The notes: generated from the letters alone by a model not told the origin. Shown: positions 27,131 through 36,802, counted from the stretch's first letter. The stretch: 64,000 nucleotides of DNA from Fischerella sp. PCC 9431 (GCF_000447295.1 NZ_KE650771.1:188184-252183), one strand, 5' to 3'. Numbers and translations are program-made.

Positions 27131-28030
27131 TCACACCGTTAACCGGGATTTTTTCAACAACCAACTGGCGATCGCCACAGCTGCAATCAATAATAAAAAT
27201 GTCACGACTACCAGCGCCGCTCCATAACCGAAATCTAAATAGCGCATGATTGTTGAGTATATATATAAAGATACAACTTCTGTTGCACCACCAGGGCCAC
27301 CGCCCGTCATCACAGCAATTAAATCAAAAATCCCGAAAGCTTGGGCAAAGCGAAACAACATCGCGATCAAAATTTGTGGCATCAACAGTGGTAAAGTAAT
27401 TTGATAAAAACTTTGCCAAGGTTTAGCCCCATCAATTGCATGGGCTTCGTATAAATCTGAGGAAATTGACTGCAAACCAGCCAGCAACAAAATACTAATA
27501 AATGGCGTAGTCTTCCACACATCTGCAAACACAACTGCAACCATTGCTAGAGTTGGTTCTCCTAGCCAATTTATTCCAGTTTGAATTACACCCAACCTCA
27601 GCAAGATATCATTTACTACCCCAAATTGATCATTAAAAATCCACGCCCACGCCAAACCAATCAAAGCAGTAGGCAAAGCCCAAGGTATGATGGCGATCGT
27701 TCGTACTGCACCTCGTCCAAAAAATCTTTGATTGAGAACCAAAGCAATCCCCAACCCTAATAGCAACTCAAAAATCACCGATGCAGTTGTAAATACAGAT
27801 GAAATCCAGAAACTTTGCCAAAAACGCCCATCTCCAGCCATCCGCACATAATTATCCAAACCAGCAAAATTAGCCTCTAGCTGGGTTCCTAAATTCTGAG
27901 CAAACAAACTCAACCAAAAAGCCCGCAGAATCGGATAACCAAATACTAACAACAACAACAACAGCGCAGGCAACAAAAAAAGCCAAGCTGTTCTCTGTTC
28001 TCGAATACGGATTTTACTTAAATTGGTCAT
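27131..28030 (-). CDS. Sugar ABC transporter permease, MalF/UgpA type
   Basis: A 299-residue inner-membrane permease with six hydrophobic segments. The family's cytoplasmic EAA loop is clear: EAHAIDGAKPWQSFYQITLPLL at about residue 195. It would pair with the extracytoplasmic binding protein encoded upstream (28472-29755) to import a sugar, polyol or compatible solute such as glucosylglycerol. A second permease and the ATPase are not in the window on either side, so the transporter is incomplete here. A 336-bp heptamer array separates it from the binding-protein gene. Confidence 0.9.
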   Translation of the reverse strand: MTNLSKIRIREQRTAWLFLLPALLLLLLVFGYPILRAFWLSLFAQNLGTQLEANFAGLDNYVRMAGDGRFWQSFWISSVFTTASVIFELLLGLGIALVLNQRFFGRGAVRTIAIIPWALPTALIGLAWAWIFNDQFGVVNDILLRLGVIQTGINWLGEPTLAMVAVVFADVWKTTPFISILLLAGLQSISSDLYEAHAIDGAKPWQSFYQITLPLLMPQILIAMLFRFAQAFGIFDLIAVMTGGGPGGATEVVSLYIYSTIMRYLDFGYGAALVVVTFLLLIAAVAIASWLLKKSRLTV

Positions 28031-28041
28031 TTGTTAATAGA

Positions 28042-28377
28042 GGGAACGGGGAACGGGGAACAGGGAACGGGGAACAGGGAACGGGGAACAGGGAACGGGG
28101 AACAGGGAACGGGGAACGGGGAATAGGGAACGGGGAATAGGGAACAGGGAACGGGGAACAGGGAACGGGGAATAGGGAACGGGGAATAGGGAACAGGGAA
28201 CAGGGAACGGGGAACGGGGAATAGGGAACGGGGAACGGGGAATAGGGAATAGGGAACAGGGAACGGGGAACGGGGAACGGGGAACGGGGAACGGGGAACG
28301 GGGAACGGGGAACGGGGAACAGGGAAAGGGGAACGGGGAACGGGGAACGGGGAACGGGGAAAGGGGAGCGGGGAACA
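28042..28377. repeat. 48-copy heptanucleotide array between two transporter genes
   Basis: About 336 bp built of GGGAACG, GGGAACA and GGGAATA heptamers (336/7 = 48 units). The G-rich strand is the plus strand, so leftward transcripts across it are C-rich. It is the longest of the arrays in the window and has no interruptions longer than a few bases. Confidence 0.92.
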
Positions 28378-28405
28378 GTGAGTAATAGAATTTGATAATT
28401 GATAA

Positions 28406-28467
28406 TTGTACAGACGCGTAGACGCTCGTAAGAGCGGCTTCTCGTAAGAGTATTATCGCGTCTCTAA
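28406..28467. repeat. REP-like repeat, family A copy 3 with internal insertion
   Basis: Begins TTGTACAGACGCG and ends ATCGCGTCTCTAA as in the copy at 5130-5159, but about 32 bp (TAGACGCTCGTAAGAGCGGCTTCTCGTAAGAG) is inserted in the middle. The insert itself forms a CTCGTAAGAG-containing hairpin. Confidence 0.75.
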
Positions 28468-28471
28468 CGAA

Positions 28472-29755
28472 TCACACATCCCCTAACAACCGCCTCGTCT
28501 CCTGTGCTGCTGCTTTCATCGCTGCTTCTGGTGACATGCGGTTTGTTAATGCTGCACTTAGGTAACGTTGCAAAATATCTGATGTTTGGGCATATTGGGC
28601 GATGGGTGGACGCAAAACGGCTTTTTCTACAACTTCTAATAATTGGGGATAGTAGGGATAGGTGGCGACGATTTGCGGGTCTGTGAATAGTGAACGTCTG
28701 CTGGGTACAAAACCTGCTTTGAGAACAAATCGACGCTGCGCTTCTTCACTGGTAAAGTATTGAATTGCTTTCCAAGCTTCTTTGGGATGTTTGGTGGTTT
28801 TAGAAATTCCTAAACCCCATCCACCTAAGCAAGCTCCTGAACTTTCACCAGAAGCGCTAACCATTGGTTTGATCGCTATCTTACCTTTAATCGGGGAATC
28901 CTTAGCATTAGCTAAAGGCCAAACATAAGGCCAGCTACGCAAAAAAGCCGCTTGTCCACTTTGAAAAATGCGCCTGGTTTCTTCTTCTTGGTATGTGGTG
29001 ACGCCAGGTGGAGAAATCCCTGTTTGAATTGTTTCTTTGAGAAAAGCGATCGCTTGTAAGGTTTCCGGTCTATCTAATCCTACTTCTAAGGTGTTAGGAT
29101 TCACCCAAAATCCGCCGAAACCTTCGAGAACTTCGACAAACATCGCCGCTAATCCTTCATATTGGCGACCTTGCCAAAGATATCCCCAATTGATCTCGTC
29201 TTGCTGTTTTAAAGTTTCGGAAATCTTGATTAAATCCGTAAAAGTTTCTGGTGGATTAAACCCCGCTTGCTTGAGTAAATCTTCCCGGTAGTAAAGCATT
29301 CCCACATCACTACGCATGGGAATTCTATACAATTTACCTTTATAACGTCCTCCTTCTACATCTTTGGGTGAAAATGCTGTTAATTCTGATTGTGTAACCT
29401 TATCTGTTAAATCTAACAGCCATCCCGCCGCCGCAAATTTAGGTGTCCAAATTACATCCATATTGATGAGGTCGTATGGAGAATCACCTAAAATAAAAGC
29501 TGATGTATACAGGTCTTCAAGTAAATTAGTGGCGTTTGGTCCTTCAATAATATTGATGCGAATACCAGGATTTTTACTCTCAAAATCTTTGATGATTCCC
29601 TCTTTCCAAGGTTGAGCATCAGGAGCTGTCATCAACAAATTGAGGATTACTGTCTGTTGGGTTTTAGCTGAAGGAACAGATATAAACAGAACACCCAATA
29701 ATACCAAAACAAAAATAACTGTTAACCATTTAAACTTTGTGAGAACTTTTACCAT
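28472..29755 (-). CDS. ABC transporter sugar-binding protein, family 1
   Basis: A 427-residue solute-binding protein. It has a signal peptide at residues 10-30 (WLTVIFVLVLLGVLFISVPSA) and a mature domain typical of family 1: EGIIKDFESKNPGIRINIIEG near the N-terminus, DLINMDVIWTPKFAAAGWL, and KTTKHPKEAWKAIQYFTSEEAQ towards the C-terminus. It would deliver a sugar or compatible solute to the permease encoded at 27131-28030. The C-terminus keeps a regular ending and is not affected by the nearby repeats. The substrate cannot be deduced. Confidence 0.9.
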   Translation of the reverse strand: MVKVLTKFKWLTVIFVLVLLGVLFISVPSAKTQQTVILNLLMTAPDAQPWKEGIIKDFESKNPGIRINIIEGPNATNLLEDLYTSAFILGDSPYDLINMDVIWTPKFAAAGWLLDLTDKVTQSELTAFSPKDVEGGRYKGKLYRIPMRSDVGMLYYREDLLKQAGFNPPETFTDLIKISETLKQQDEINWGYLWQGRQYEGLAAMFVEVLEGFGGFWVNPNTLEVGLDRPETLQAIAFLKETIQTGISPPGVTTYQEEETRRIFQSGQAAFLRSWPYVWPLANAKDSPIKGKIAIKPMVSASGESSGACLGGWGLGISKTTKHPKEAWKAIQYFTSEEAQRRFVLKAGFVPSRRSLFTDPQIVATYPYYPQLLEVVEKAVLRPPIAQYAQTSDILQRYLSAALTNRMSPEAAMKAAAQETRRLLGDV

Positions 29756-29926
29756 TAGCTATACTGGCTGACGGTCAGATATCTACTTTAATCTTAACAA
29801 GCAGGCAATTTGATTGAATGTTAAGTGCTTAGGAGATAATGATCAAAAAATGTAATTTTATTTATTATTTATTTAATTATAGTCAAGCTCCCCGACTTTT
29901 TCAAGGAAGTAGAGAAGTGTCAAAAT

Positions 29927-31225
29927 TTAATCTGTAAAATTTTTCTCAAAAACAATATAATTGCCCTTACCTTTTCCCTTAGCGCGATACATTGCAATAT
30001 CTGCATCCCGCAATAGATTTGTCGGTTCTTCGTAACCATTGCTACTTAAAGCAATCCCGATGCTAGCGGTTGTAGATATTTCATGTCCATTGAGGTGAAG
30101 AGGTAAGATTAAAGTCTCTTGAATGCGTTTAGCTACATTGATAGCGTCGCTAACGTCTTTTATATCCTCTAACAAGACTGCAAATTCATCGCCGCCAAAT
30201 CTAGCAACGGTGTCACCACTACGCAAACATGATTCCAAACGCCGAGCGATCGCTACTAATAAATCATCACCCATCCCATGCCCAAAGCGATCGTTAATGC
30301 TTTTGAAGCTATCTAAATCTAAAAACAAAACGGCAAAATGATAATTCTGGTGTCTTTTACAACGTTCTGACGCTTGTTTGAGCCTATCCAAAAATAATAC
30401 TCGGTTAGGTAGCGCTGTCAATCCATCATAGAAAGCATTGCGAACTAGTTGGGCTTCTTTTTGCTTGCGTTCAGTAATATCTTGAAAAACTATCACAGCA
30501 CCTGTAATCACGCCCATATCATCGCGAATCGGCGACACAGTATCCCCAACCGGAATTTCTCTTCCGTCCCTTGTTATGACAATACTATTTTCTGGGAGTT
30601 GCAAAACTACACCTGCTTTCATTGCTTGTGTTGCGATATGAACAATATTTTCTCCGGTGTCTTTGTCAATTAAATTTAAAACATCTCCCAAATTTTTCCC
30701 AAATGCTGTTTGTTCCTCCCAACCAGTAAGTATTTCTGCTACCGGATTCATCATTTGGATGCAAGCATTTATATCTGTCATCACTACTGCACAGCCCATA
30801 CTATTAATCACTGTCAGTAGTCTTTGATTTTCACGTTGCAACTGTTTTTGAATCTTATCTTTATAAAGAGCCATTTCAACTGCATTCTGCAAATATTTTT
30901 CAGTAAAATGTTTAGTAATATAGCTAAAATGAACTTGTAACTTATTTTTATTTAAGATTCCTGAATCTAAACAATCTGTTAGATAAATAACTGGCATTTT
31001 AAAAATATTTTGAATCATATCTACTACTTTTATACTATTAATCTCTCCTGCTAAACAGATATCAATTAATACTATATTTGGCTTAATATCTACTAGCTTT
31101 TGTATAGCTTCTTCAACCGAATTAACGATTTTATAAGCCTCATATCCTAGCTTATTTAAACTATTAATAATATTTACAGCAAAGGTTTCTTTGTCCTCAA
31201 CAACTAGGATTTTTGGAGCGTTCAT
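29927..31225 (-). CDS. Response-regulator diguanylate cyclase (REC-PAS-GGDEF)
   Basis: A 432-residue signalling protein in three parts. The receiver domain (about 5-120) has the phospho-acceptor Asp in IVLIDICLAG. The PAS domain (about 135-255) ends in the typical FQDITERKQKE. The diguanylate cyclase (about 265-425) has an intact active site FGGDEFAV and an RSGD product-inhibition site five residues before it. It should make cyclic di-GMP and be feedback-inhibited. No histidine kinase or other partner gene lies next to it. Confidence 0.93.
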   Translation of the reverse strand: MNAPKILVVEDKETFAVNIINSLNKLGYEAYKIVNSVEEAIQKLVDIKPNIVLIDICLAGEINSIKVVDMIQNIFKMPVIYLTDCLDSGILNKNKLQVHFSYITKHFTEKYLQNAVEMALYKDKIQKQLQRENQRLLTVINSMGCAVVMTDINACIQMMNPVAEILTGWEEQTAFGKNLGDVLNLIDKDTGENIVHIATQAMKAGVVLQLPENSIVITRDGREIPVGDTVSPIRDDMGVITGAVIVFQDITERKQKEAQLVRNAFYDGLTALPNRVLFLDRLKQASERCKRHQNYHFAVLFLDLDSFKSINDRFGHGMGDDLLVAIARRLESCLRSGDTVARFGGDEFAVLLEDIKDVSDAINVAKRIQETLILPLHLNGHEISTTASIGIALSSNGYEEPTNLLRDADIAMYRAKGKGKGNYIVFEKNFTD

Positions 31226-31754
31226 GCTATTACCAGTTCTATAAGAACGAAATTATGATCGATGTTAGGTAAGCTTGGAAGACCGCAATCCTATCATAAT
31301 AAATCCCCTATCTTACTGTGTCGTAATTAACTATTTTAGTTAAAATTGTTTTTCTAAATGTATAAAATTACGATTGTCCTAACTTTTAATTAACCAGAAC
31401 TAACAAGTGTACGTATCTAATATCAAGCTAAAAAAATGTTATTTGATGATTGGAAATTAAGATTTACGAGTATTAGTAGTATACAGCACAATACGGTTCA
31501 GTTAAGCCGAAAATTAGGCTTTTAGCTCTAGCTGAACCGTATTGGTATATAGCAATCCTATTTAATTTAATCTATGAAATTTTCAACTTACAAATCTCCA
31601 ATATTAAGAAATTGGGGATTTGTATTAACTCTTATATTTTGCACCTAGCCGATATCCCGCCAAAAAATAAATTTTAACGGCTTTTAGCTACAGTCAGATT
31701 TATCTGACTAGAAAAGTGTTTGAGTCCGTTGTCACCCGTCCTCTTTGTCCCTAA
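31226..31754. other. Intergenic region containing a 56-bp palindromic element
   Basis: About 530 bp between two leftward genes. Apart from the element at 31489-31544 it is AT-rich, with a TCAGATTTATCTGA palindrome near 31690. It must carry the promoter of the REC-PAS-GGDEF gene. Confidence 0.45.
31489..31544. repeat. 56-bp element with perfect 13-bp terminal inverted repeats
   Basis: CAATACGGTTCAG at the left is exactly matched by CTGAACCGTATTG at the right. An inner AAGCC/GGCTT pair would extend the hairpin. It has the shape of a miniature inverted-repeat element or a transposon end remnant. No second copy was noticed in the window. Confidence 0.7.
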
Positions 31755-32114
31755 CTACCTGCTTCTAGTCACACAGATGCTAATTTTGCCACCAAAATCT
31801 GGGATGGGTGCAGCAGGTTTACTGAGAATGACTTGAACTTGCGTCAGGCGATCGCACTCTTGCAAAATAGAATCTGCAATCACAGCTACCAATTTTTCAA
31901 TCAAAGCAAACTTTGAGGTCTTAATCAGATGTTGAACCAAATTAATCACTTGACGGTAGTCTACAGTATCTGCGATCGCATCACTTTTGGCTGCTGAGGT
32001 GAGATCCAACCATAACTTCACATCCACCTCAAACCATTGTCCTAGCACCTGTTCCTCTGCTAGATACCCAGTGTAGCCATAGGCACGAATTCCCGTAACA
32101 TCAATACAGTCCAT
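31755..32114 (-). CDS. folB: Dihydroneopterin aldolase
   Basis: Cleaves dihydroneopterin to the hydroxymethyl pterin used for folate synthesis. At 119 residues it has the family's normal size. YGYTGYLAEEQVLGQWFEVDV contains the conserved Glu region near residue 20, YRQVINLV lies in the middle, and the catalytic Lys is in ILSKPAAPIPDF (about residue 98). It starts at ATG 32114, divergent from menD with a heptamer array between them. Single gene, no other folate genes nearby. Confidence 0.93.
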   Translation of the reverse strand: MDCIDVTGIRAYGYTGYLAEEQVLGQWFEVDVKLWLDLTSAAKSDAIADTVDYRQVINLVQHLIKTSKFALIEKLVAVIADSILQECDRLTQVQVILSKPAAPIPDFGGKISICVTRSR

Positions 32115-32190
32115 ACAAAAATAAAAAAGCGAATTTTGCCTTTAGGATTGTAAAGCAAGTTATATATTGTTGGTCATTGGTCAATGGATA

Positions 32191-32355
32191 GGGAACAGGG
32201 AACGGGGAACAGGGAACAGAGAACGGGGAGAATAACCAACGCACAATCCCCAATCCCCTTTCCCCAATCCCCAATCCCCTTTCCCCAATCCCCAATCCCC
32301 AATCCCCTTTCCCCGATCCCCAATCCCCAATCCCCTTTCCCCGATCCCCAATCCC
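32191..32355. repeat. Heptanucleotide repeat array upstream of menD
   Basis: The left quarter consists of GGGAACR units and the remainder of CCCCTTT and CCCCRAT units, the same inverted organisation as before cysK. It ends 3 bp before the menD ATG, so no conventional ribosome binding site is visible for that gene. Confidence 0.88.
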
Positions 32356-32358
32356 ATC

Positions 32359-34122
32359 ATGCTAATTGGTTTTAGAAATACAAATGAACTTTGGGCTACC
32401 GTATTAACACAGACTTTGCAGCATCTGGGGTTAACAACTGCTGTTATTTGTCCTGGTTCCCGTTCTACACCATTAGCAGTTGCTTTTGCCCAACAAGCAC
32501 CAGGAATTGATGTCATTTCGATTCTCGATGAACGTTCCGCAGCTTTTTTTGCCTTGGGAAGGGCGAAAGCAACAGGATTACCCACAGCGATCATTTGTAC
32601 CTCTGGAACTGCGGGGGCGAATTTTTATCCAGCAGTGATTGAAGCGAAACAAACTCGTGTACCACTGCTAATTTTAACCGCCGATAGACCGCCAGAATTG
32701 CGAGATTGTCACTCTGGACAAACTATAGACCAGTTAAAATTATATGGCAATTACCCGAACTGGCAAACTGAATTAGCAGTACCCGTACCAGAGATGGGGA
32801 TGCTAGCTTATTTACGGCAAACAATGATTTATGCTTGGGAGCGATCGCTTTACCCTGTTCCTGGCCCGGTACACTTAAATATACCGTTTCGCGACCCCCT
32901 CGCACCTATTCCTGACACCATTGACTTAACTAATTTACAATCACAATTTCACCCAGAAGAATTTTTTGCCAACATCACAAAATTCTCTTCACCAACCCAT
33001 TTCCCGATTATCTCATCTCTTCCCCTAGATGATTGGCAAAACTGTGAGCGAGGCATAATTATAGCGGGAGTTGCCCAACCACAGCAACAACAGGAATATT
33101 GTCAAGCGATCGCCCAACTTGCCCAAACCTTACAATTTCCAGTTTTAGCCGAAGGGTTATCACCTGTCAGAAATCATGCAAATATTAATCCTCAAATTAT
33201 TTCTACTTATGACCTGATCTTGCGAAATCAGGAATTAGCAAAACAGCTAGCACCAGAAATCGTCATTCAGATTGGCGAAATTCCCACTAGTCCAGTACTG
33301 CGTAATTGGCTAAAAACCATTGCTGCTAGACATTGGCTGATAGACTCCAGTGACCAAAATCTTGATCCTCTCCACGCTCGGACAGTTCATCTACGTCTGA
33401 GTGTGGAACAACTAAATGAAGTATTTCACTCATTTTCCGTGTCACCGCGTCCCCACGTTTGTGTATCCTCTTATCTCGAATTATGGACTCAATTCGAGGT
33501 AAAAGTGAGAACAACAGTTGATCATACTTTTAAAAATATAGACGATTTATTAGAAAGTAAAATTGCTTGGTTACTTTCCCAAACTTTACCGCCAGAAACA
33601 CCTTTATTTATTGCCAATAGTATGCCTGTGCGAGATGTAGAATATTTCTGGCAACCCAATCAATTTGGTATACGACCCTTTTTTAACCGGGGTGCAAATG
33701 GCATAGATGGGACATTATCTACTGCTTTAGGAATTGCCCATCGTCATCAAAGCAGCGTTATGTTAACTGGAGATTTGGCATTATTACACGATACAAATGC
33801 CTTTTTAATCAGAAATAAATTTGTGGGGCATTTAACAATTGTATTAGTAAACAATAACGGTGGTGGCATTTTTGAAATGTTACCTATTGCCAAATTTGAA
33901 CCACCATTTGAAGAATTTTTTGCCACACCCCAAGATATTGATTTTGCTCAATTATGTGCTACCTATGGTGTGGAACATGAATTGATTACTAACTGGCAAC
34001 AATTGCAAACAAAATTAAACCCTCTACCTACTAGTGGCATTAGAGTGTTAGAGTTACGCACAAATCGCAAACTAGACGCTCAGTGGCGACAGGAAAATTT
34101 AGGTAAGTTTGCCAAATTTTAA
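32359..34122 (+). CDS. menD: SEPHCHC synthase (menaquinone/phylloquinone pathway)
   Basis: A thiamine diphosphate enzyme that adds 2-oxoglutarate-derived succinic semialdehyde to isochorismate, in the route to phylloquinone for photosystem I. The N-terminus ICPGSRSTPLAVAF is diagnostic, followed by LDERSAAFFALGRAKATG and TSGTAGANFYPAVIEA. The C-terminal cofactor motif is TGDLALLHDTN...VNNNGGGIFEMLP. Length 587 is normal. The start ATG lies directly after a heptamer array without an obvious ribosome binding site. Confidence 0.96.
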   Translation: MLIGFRNTNELWATVLTQTLQHLGLTTAVICPGSRSTPLAVAFAQQAPGIDVISILDERSAAFFALGRAKATGLPTAIICTSGTAGANFYPAVIEAKQTRVPLLILTADRPPELRDCHSGQTIDQLKLYGNYPNWQTELAVPVPEMGMLAYLRQTMIYAWERSLYPVPGPVHLNIPFRDPLAPIPDTIDLTNLQSQFHPEEFFANITKFSSPTHFPIISSLPLDDWQNCERGIIIAGVAQPQQQQEYCQAIAQLAQTLQFPVLAEGLSPVRNHANINPQIISTYDLILRNQELAKQLAPEIVIQIGEIPTSPVLRNWLKTIAARHWLIDSSDQNLDPLHARTVHLRLSVEQLNEVFHSFSVSPRPHVCVSSYLELWTQFEVKVRTTVDHTFKNIDDLLESKIAWLLSQTLPPETPLFIANSMPVRDVEYFWQPNQFGIRPFFNRGANGIDGTLSTALGIAHRHQSSVMLTGDLALLHDTNAFLIRNKFVGHLTIVLVNNNGGGIFEMLPIAKFEPPFEEFFATPQDIDFAQLCATYGVEHELITNWQQLQTKLNPLPTSGIRVLELRTNRKLDAQWRQENLGKFAKF

Positions 34123-34224
34123 AACACTTCAAAATCAAAATTAGTAGGGCGCGATCGCACCACAACTAAAATCTGTGACAAAATAATCTTGTTGTCCTAC
34201 AACTGATGCGATCGCCTACGACCT

Positions 34225-34794
34225 ATGATTTCTACCATCAAGCGCCGCTACACCTTGGATGAATATCGCACGCTCGAAGAAAAAGCAGAAGGACGCAGCG
34301 AATATCGAGATGGAGAAATTGTACCAATGCCCGGAGGAACGCTGAAACACAGCCGCATCAGTGGTAATATTTTTGCCTTTCTTAAGTTTCTGCTGCGCGA
34401 TACTCAATTCGAGCCAATTAACAGCGATTTGCGGCTGTGGATTCCCGAATATCGACGCGGAGTATATCCAGACGTGATGGTTTTTGATGGTGAACCGCAA
34501 CTGAATGGCGATCGCTTGGATGAAGTCTTGAATCCTATCTTGATTGTTGAAGTACTATCTCCTTCCACCGCAGATTATGACCGACAAAGTAAATTTCGGA
34601 TGTATCGATCAATTCCGAGTTTTAGTGAATATTTATTAGTCGAGCAGGATGAATCTTTTGTTGAACGCTACAGCAAGCAAACTCAAGGTTGGTTACTTAG
34701 TGATTTTAACAGTTTGGAAGGAGCTATTTCTCTAGAGTCAGTTGGAGTTGAATTACCAATGACGGAAATTTATCGGGGCGTTGTTTTTGAGTAG
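34225..34794 (+). CDS. Uma2 family (DUF820) putative nuclease
   Basis: A 189-residue member of the very expanded cyanobacterial Uma2 family with a restriction-endonuclease-like fold. The family pattern is clear: RYTLDEYRTLEE, RSEYRDGEIVPMPGGTLKHSRI, the putative catalytic Asp in RRGVYPDVMVFDG, and ILIVEVLSPSTADYDRQSKF. Despite the fold no biological activity is established for most members. It stands alone after menD. Confidence 0.9.
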   Translation: MISTIKRRYTLDEYRTLEEKAEGRSEYRDGEIVPMPGGTLKHSRISGNIFAFLKFLLRDTQFEPINSDLRLWIPEYRRGVYPDVMVFDGEPQLNGDRLDEVLNPILIVEVLSPSTADYDRQSKFRMYRSIPSFSEYLLVEQDESFVERYSKQTQGWLLSDFNSLEGAISLESVGVELPMTEIYRGVVFE

Positions 34795-34808
34795 TTGGTA
34801 GTAGCTGG

Positions 34809-34843
34809 TAGGATGCGTTGCGCTTCGCGACAACGCACCTTAC
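34809..34843. repeat. Dispersed repeat, family C copy 2
   Basis: TAGGATGCGTTGCGCTTCGCGACAACGCACCTTAC, an imperfect palindrome (GCGTTG/CAACGC) 15 bp after the Uma2 stop. Confidence 0.65.
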
Positions 34844-35081
34844 AAAAGGGATGCGATCGCACTGATGCATATGGCAGAGTGATCGCTTCCCGGTGCGTGT
34901 GAGTTTCTATTTTTGCTCCACCTCGCAGGATAACACAGTCCTCACTTTACGATGCCCTTAAAATTGTTCGTTTATTTTGAGTGTTTTTTGCATAGATGGG
35001 CGATCACTCTACCTACAAGCTAGGATTTATGCTACTACTCAAAATTTTTAAAGTAGAAATCTGGCGATCATCCATAGTTAT

Positions 35082-36725
35082 ATGTCAATTGAAGTAGTTA
35101 AAATCACCTCTGAACAGTTAAATCAGATACTTTTAAGTGAAGAAAGCCATTTTCTTGATTTTAAGTCGGTAGATGTACAGCCTAGCAAATTATGTAAGTT
35201 TATTTCTGGATTTGCCAATGCAGATGGCGGAGAACTTTTCATTGGTATTGATGAAGATACTGTAGAAGGAAAAAAAACAAGATATTGGCGAGGTTTTGTA
35301 GATCAGGAATCCGCAAATGGCCATTTACAAATTTTTGAACAACTTTTTCCTCTTGGAGATGGTTATTCATATACATTTCTTGTTGCCGAAGGTTTTCCTG
35401 GTTTGGTTCTGCAAGTGACAATCCTTAAATCACGAGGAGTAGTAGAGGCTTCAGATGCTGTTCCATATTTAAGACGTGGAGCACAAACTCTACCTATTAA
35501 AACTCAACAAGCTCTGGAAAGATTAAGGCTTGACAAAGGCATCGAGTCATTTGAGAGAAGAACTATAGACGTAGAGCTTGAGATAATTACAACCTCACAA
35601 GTAATATTCCAATTTATTAGCGTTGTAGTTCCAACTACTGAGGCTGAGTTGTGGCTCAGAAAACAACAATTAATTCAAAAGAATAAACCAACAATTGCAG
35701 CTATTCTATTGTTTAGTGATGAGCCTCAAGCCATTTTGCCGAAGCATTGCGGAGTCAAAATTTATCGATATAGAACAAAAGATATAGAAGGAACAAGAGA
35801 GACTCTTGCCTTTGCTCCAATAACTATTGAAGGTTGTTTATACGAGCAAATTCAGCAATCAATAGCTAAAACAATAGAATTTGTTGAAGAAATTCCAAAA
35901 GTAGGAGATAAAGGATTAGAATCAATCAGCTATCCAGAAGAAGCTATTCATGAAATTATAACAAATGCTCTACTACATAGAGATTATAGTATAGCTTCTG
36001 ATACTCATATTCGCATTTTCGACAACAGAATCGAAATTGAAAATCCAGGAAAATTACCGGGTCACATTACGGTAAAAAATATTCTTAAAGAGCAGTACGC
36101 ACGAAACGGAGCTATTGTTCGTATAATCAACAAGTTTCCTAATCCGCCTAATAAAGATGTTGGAGAAGGTTTAAATACTGCTTTCCAGGCAATGGCTAAA
36201 TTAAGGCTGCAACCTCCTGAGATATATGAAACTGAAACTTCTGTAGTTGTACATATTAAACACGAGCCTCTAGCTTCAGTGGAAGCAACAATAATGTCAT
36301 ATCTAGACAAAAACAAAGAGATTACTAATAAAATTGCTCGAAAGGAAACCGGAATTCGTTCAGAAGGAACTATCAAGCAGGCATTTTATAGATTAAGAGA
36401 TAGAGGACTTATTGAGTCTGTTCCTGGAAAAGCAAAAAGTAATGCGGCATGGCGTAAAGTTGGAACTATAGACATAGATTCAGAAGATGCAATATCAATA
36501 TATGAAATGTATCCAAAGTATGAGCAATTAGTCATGAACTATCTTGTAGATAATGAAGAAATAACTAATCGTATTGCTCGAGAATTGACTGGAATTAACT
36601 CAGGTGCAGAAATGAAAAATATTTTTTATAGGCTGCGGAACAAAGGACTAATAGAATTAGTGCCAGAAAGATCGAAGATTAATGCCGTATGGCGTAAAGT
36701 TTTAACTATTACTGCTAATAGCTAG
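35082..36725 (+). CDS. AlbA_2/Schlafen-type ATP-binding protein with duplicated winged-helix end
   Basis: A 547-residue protein. An AlbA_2 domain occupies about 10-130 (ESHFLDFKSVDVQPSKLCKFI, FANADGGELFIGIDED). A HATPase_c_4-type region lies at about 280-375 (YPEEAIHEIITNALLHRDYS, HIRIFDNRIEIENPGKLP). The C-terminus holds two successive copies of a winged-helix unit, about 392-452 and 468-530, which share EITN-IAR-TGI, then FYRLR and GLIE-VP and end in AWRKV or VWRKV. Such proteins are annotated as transcription regulators and several are found in defence-rich regions. No partner gene is evident. Confidence 0.85.
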   Translation: MSIEVVKITSEQLNQILLSEESHFLDFKSVDVQPSKLCKFISGFANADGGELFIGIDEDTVEGKKTRYWRGFVDQESANGHLQIFEQLFPLGDGYSYTFLVAEGFPGLVLQVTILKSRGVVEASDAVPYLRRGAQTLPIKTQQALERLRLDKGIESFERRTIDVELEIITTSQVIFQFISVVVPTTEAELWLRKQQLIQKNKPTIAAILLFSDEPQAILPKHCGVKIYRYRTKDIEGTRETLAFAPITIEGCLYEQIQQSIAKTIEFVEEIPKVGDKGLESISYPEEAIHEIITNALLHRDYSIASDTHIRIFDNRIEIENPGKLPGHITVKNILKEQYARNGAIVRIINKFPNPPNKDVGEGLNTAFQAMAKLRLQPPEIYETETSVVVHIKHEPLASVEATIMSYLDKNKEITNKIARKETGIRSEGTIKQAFYRLRDRGLIESVPGKAKSNAAWRKVGTIDIDSEDAISIYEMYPKYEQLVMNYLVDNEEITNRIARELTGINSGAEMKNIFYRLRNKGLIELVPERSKINAVWRKVLTITANS

Positions 36726-36770
36726 TAGGGATGTGATTGCACTACTGTACTTCTTAGATTTAGAGATTTT

Positions 36771-36802
36771 GGTGCATTGTCGCAAAGCACAACGCAGCAT
36801 AC
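36771..36802. repeat. Dispersed repeat, family C degenerate copy
   Basis: GGTGCATTGTCGCAAAGCACAACGCAGCATAC resembles the other family C copies, inverted relative to the one at 34809. Confidence 0.45.

Noticed and set aside
28042-28377. CRISPR array
   Set aside because: The repeat is a 7-bp unit without spacers. No repeat-spacer pattern of 25-40 bp was found anywhere in the window.
32101-32594. Open frames on both strands through the array between folB and menD
   Set aside because: They are translations of the GGGAACR/CCCCRAT heptamers extended into the true folB and menD genes.
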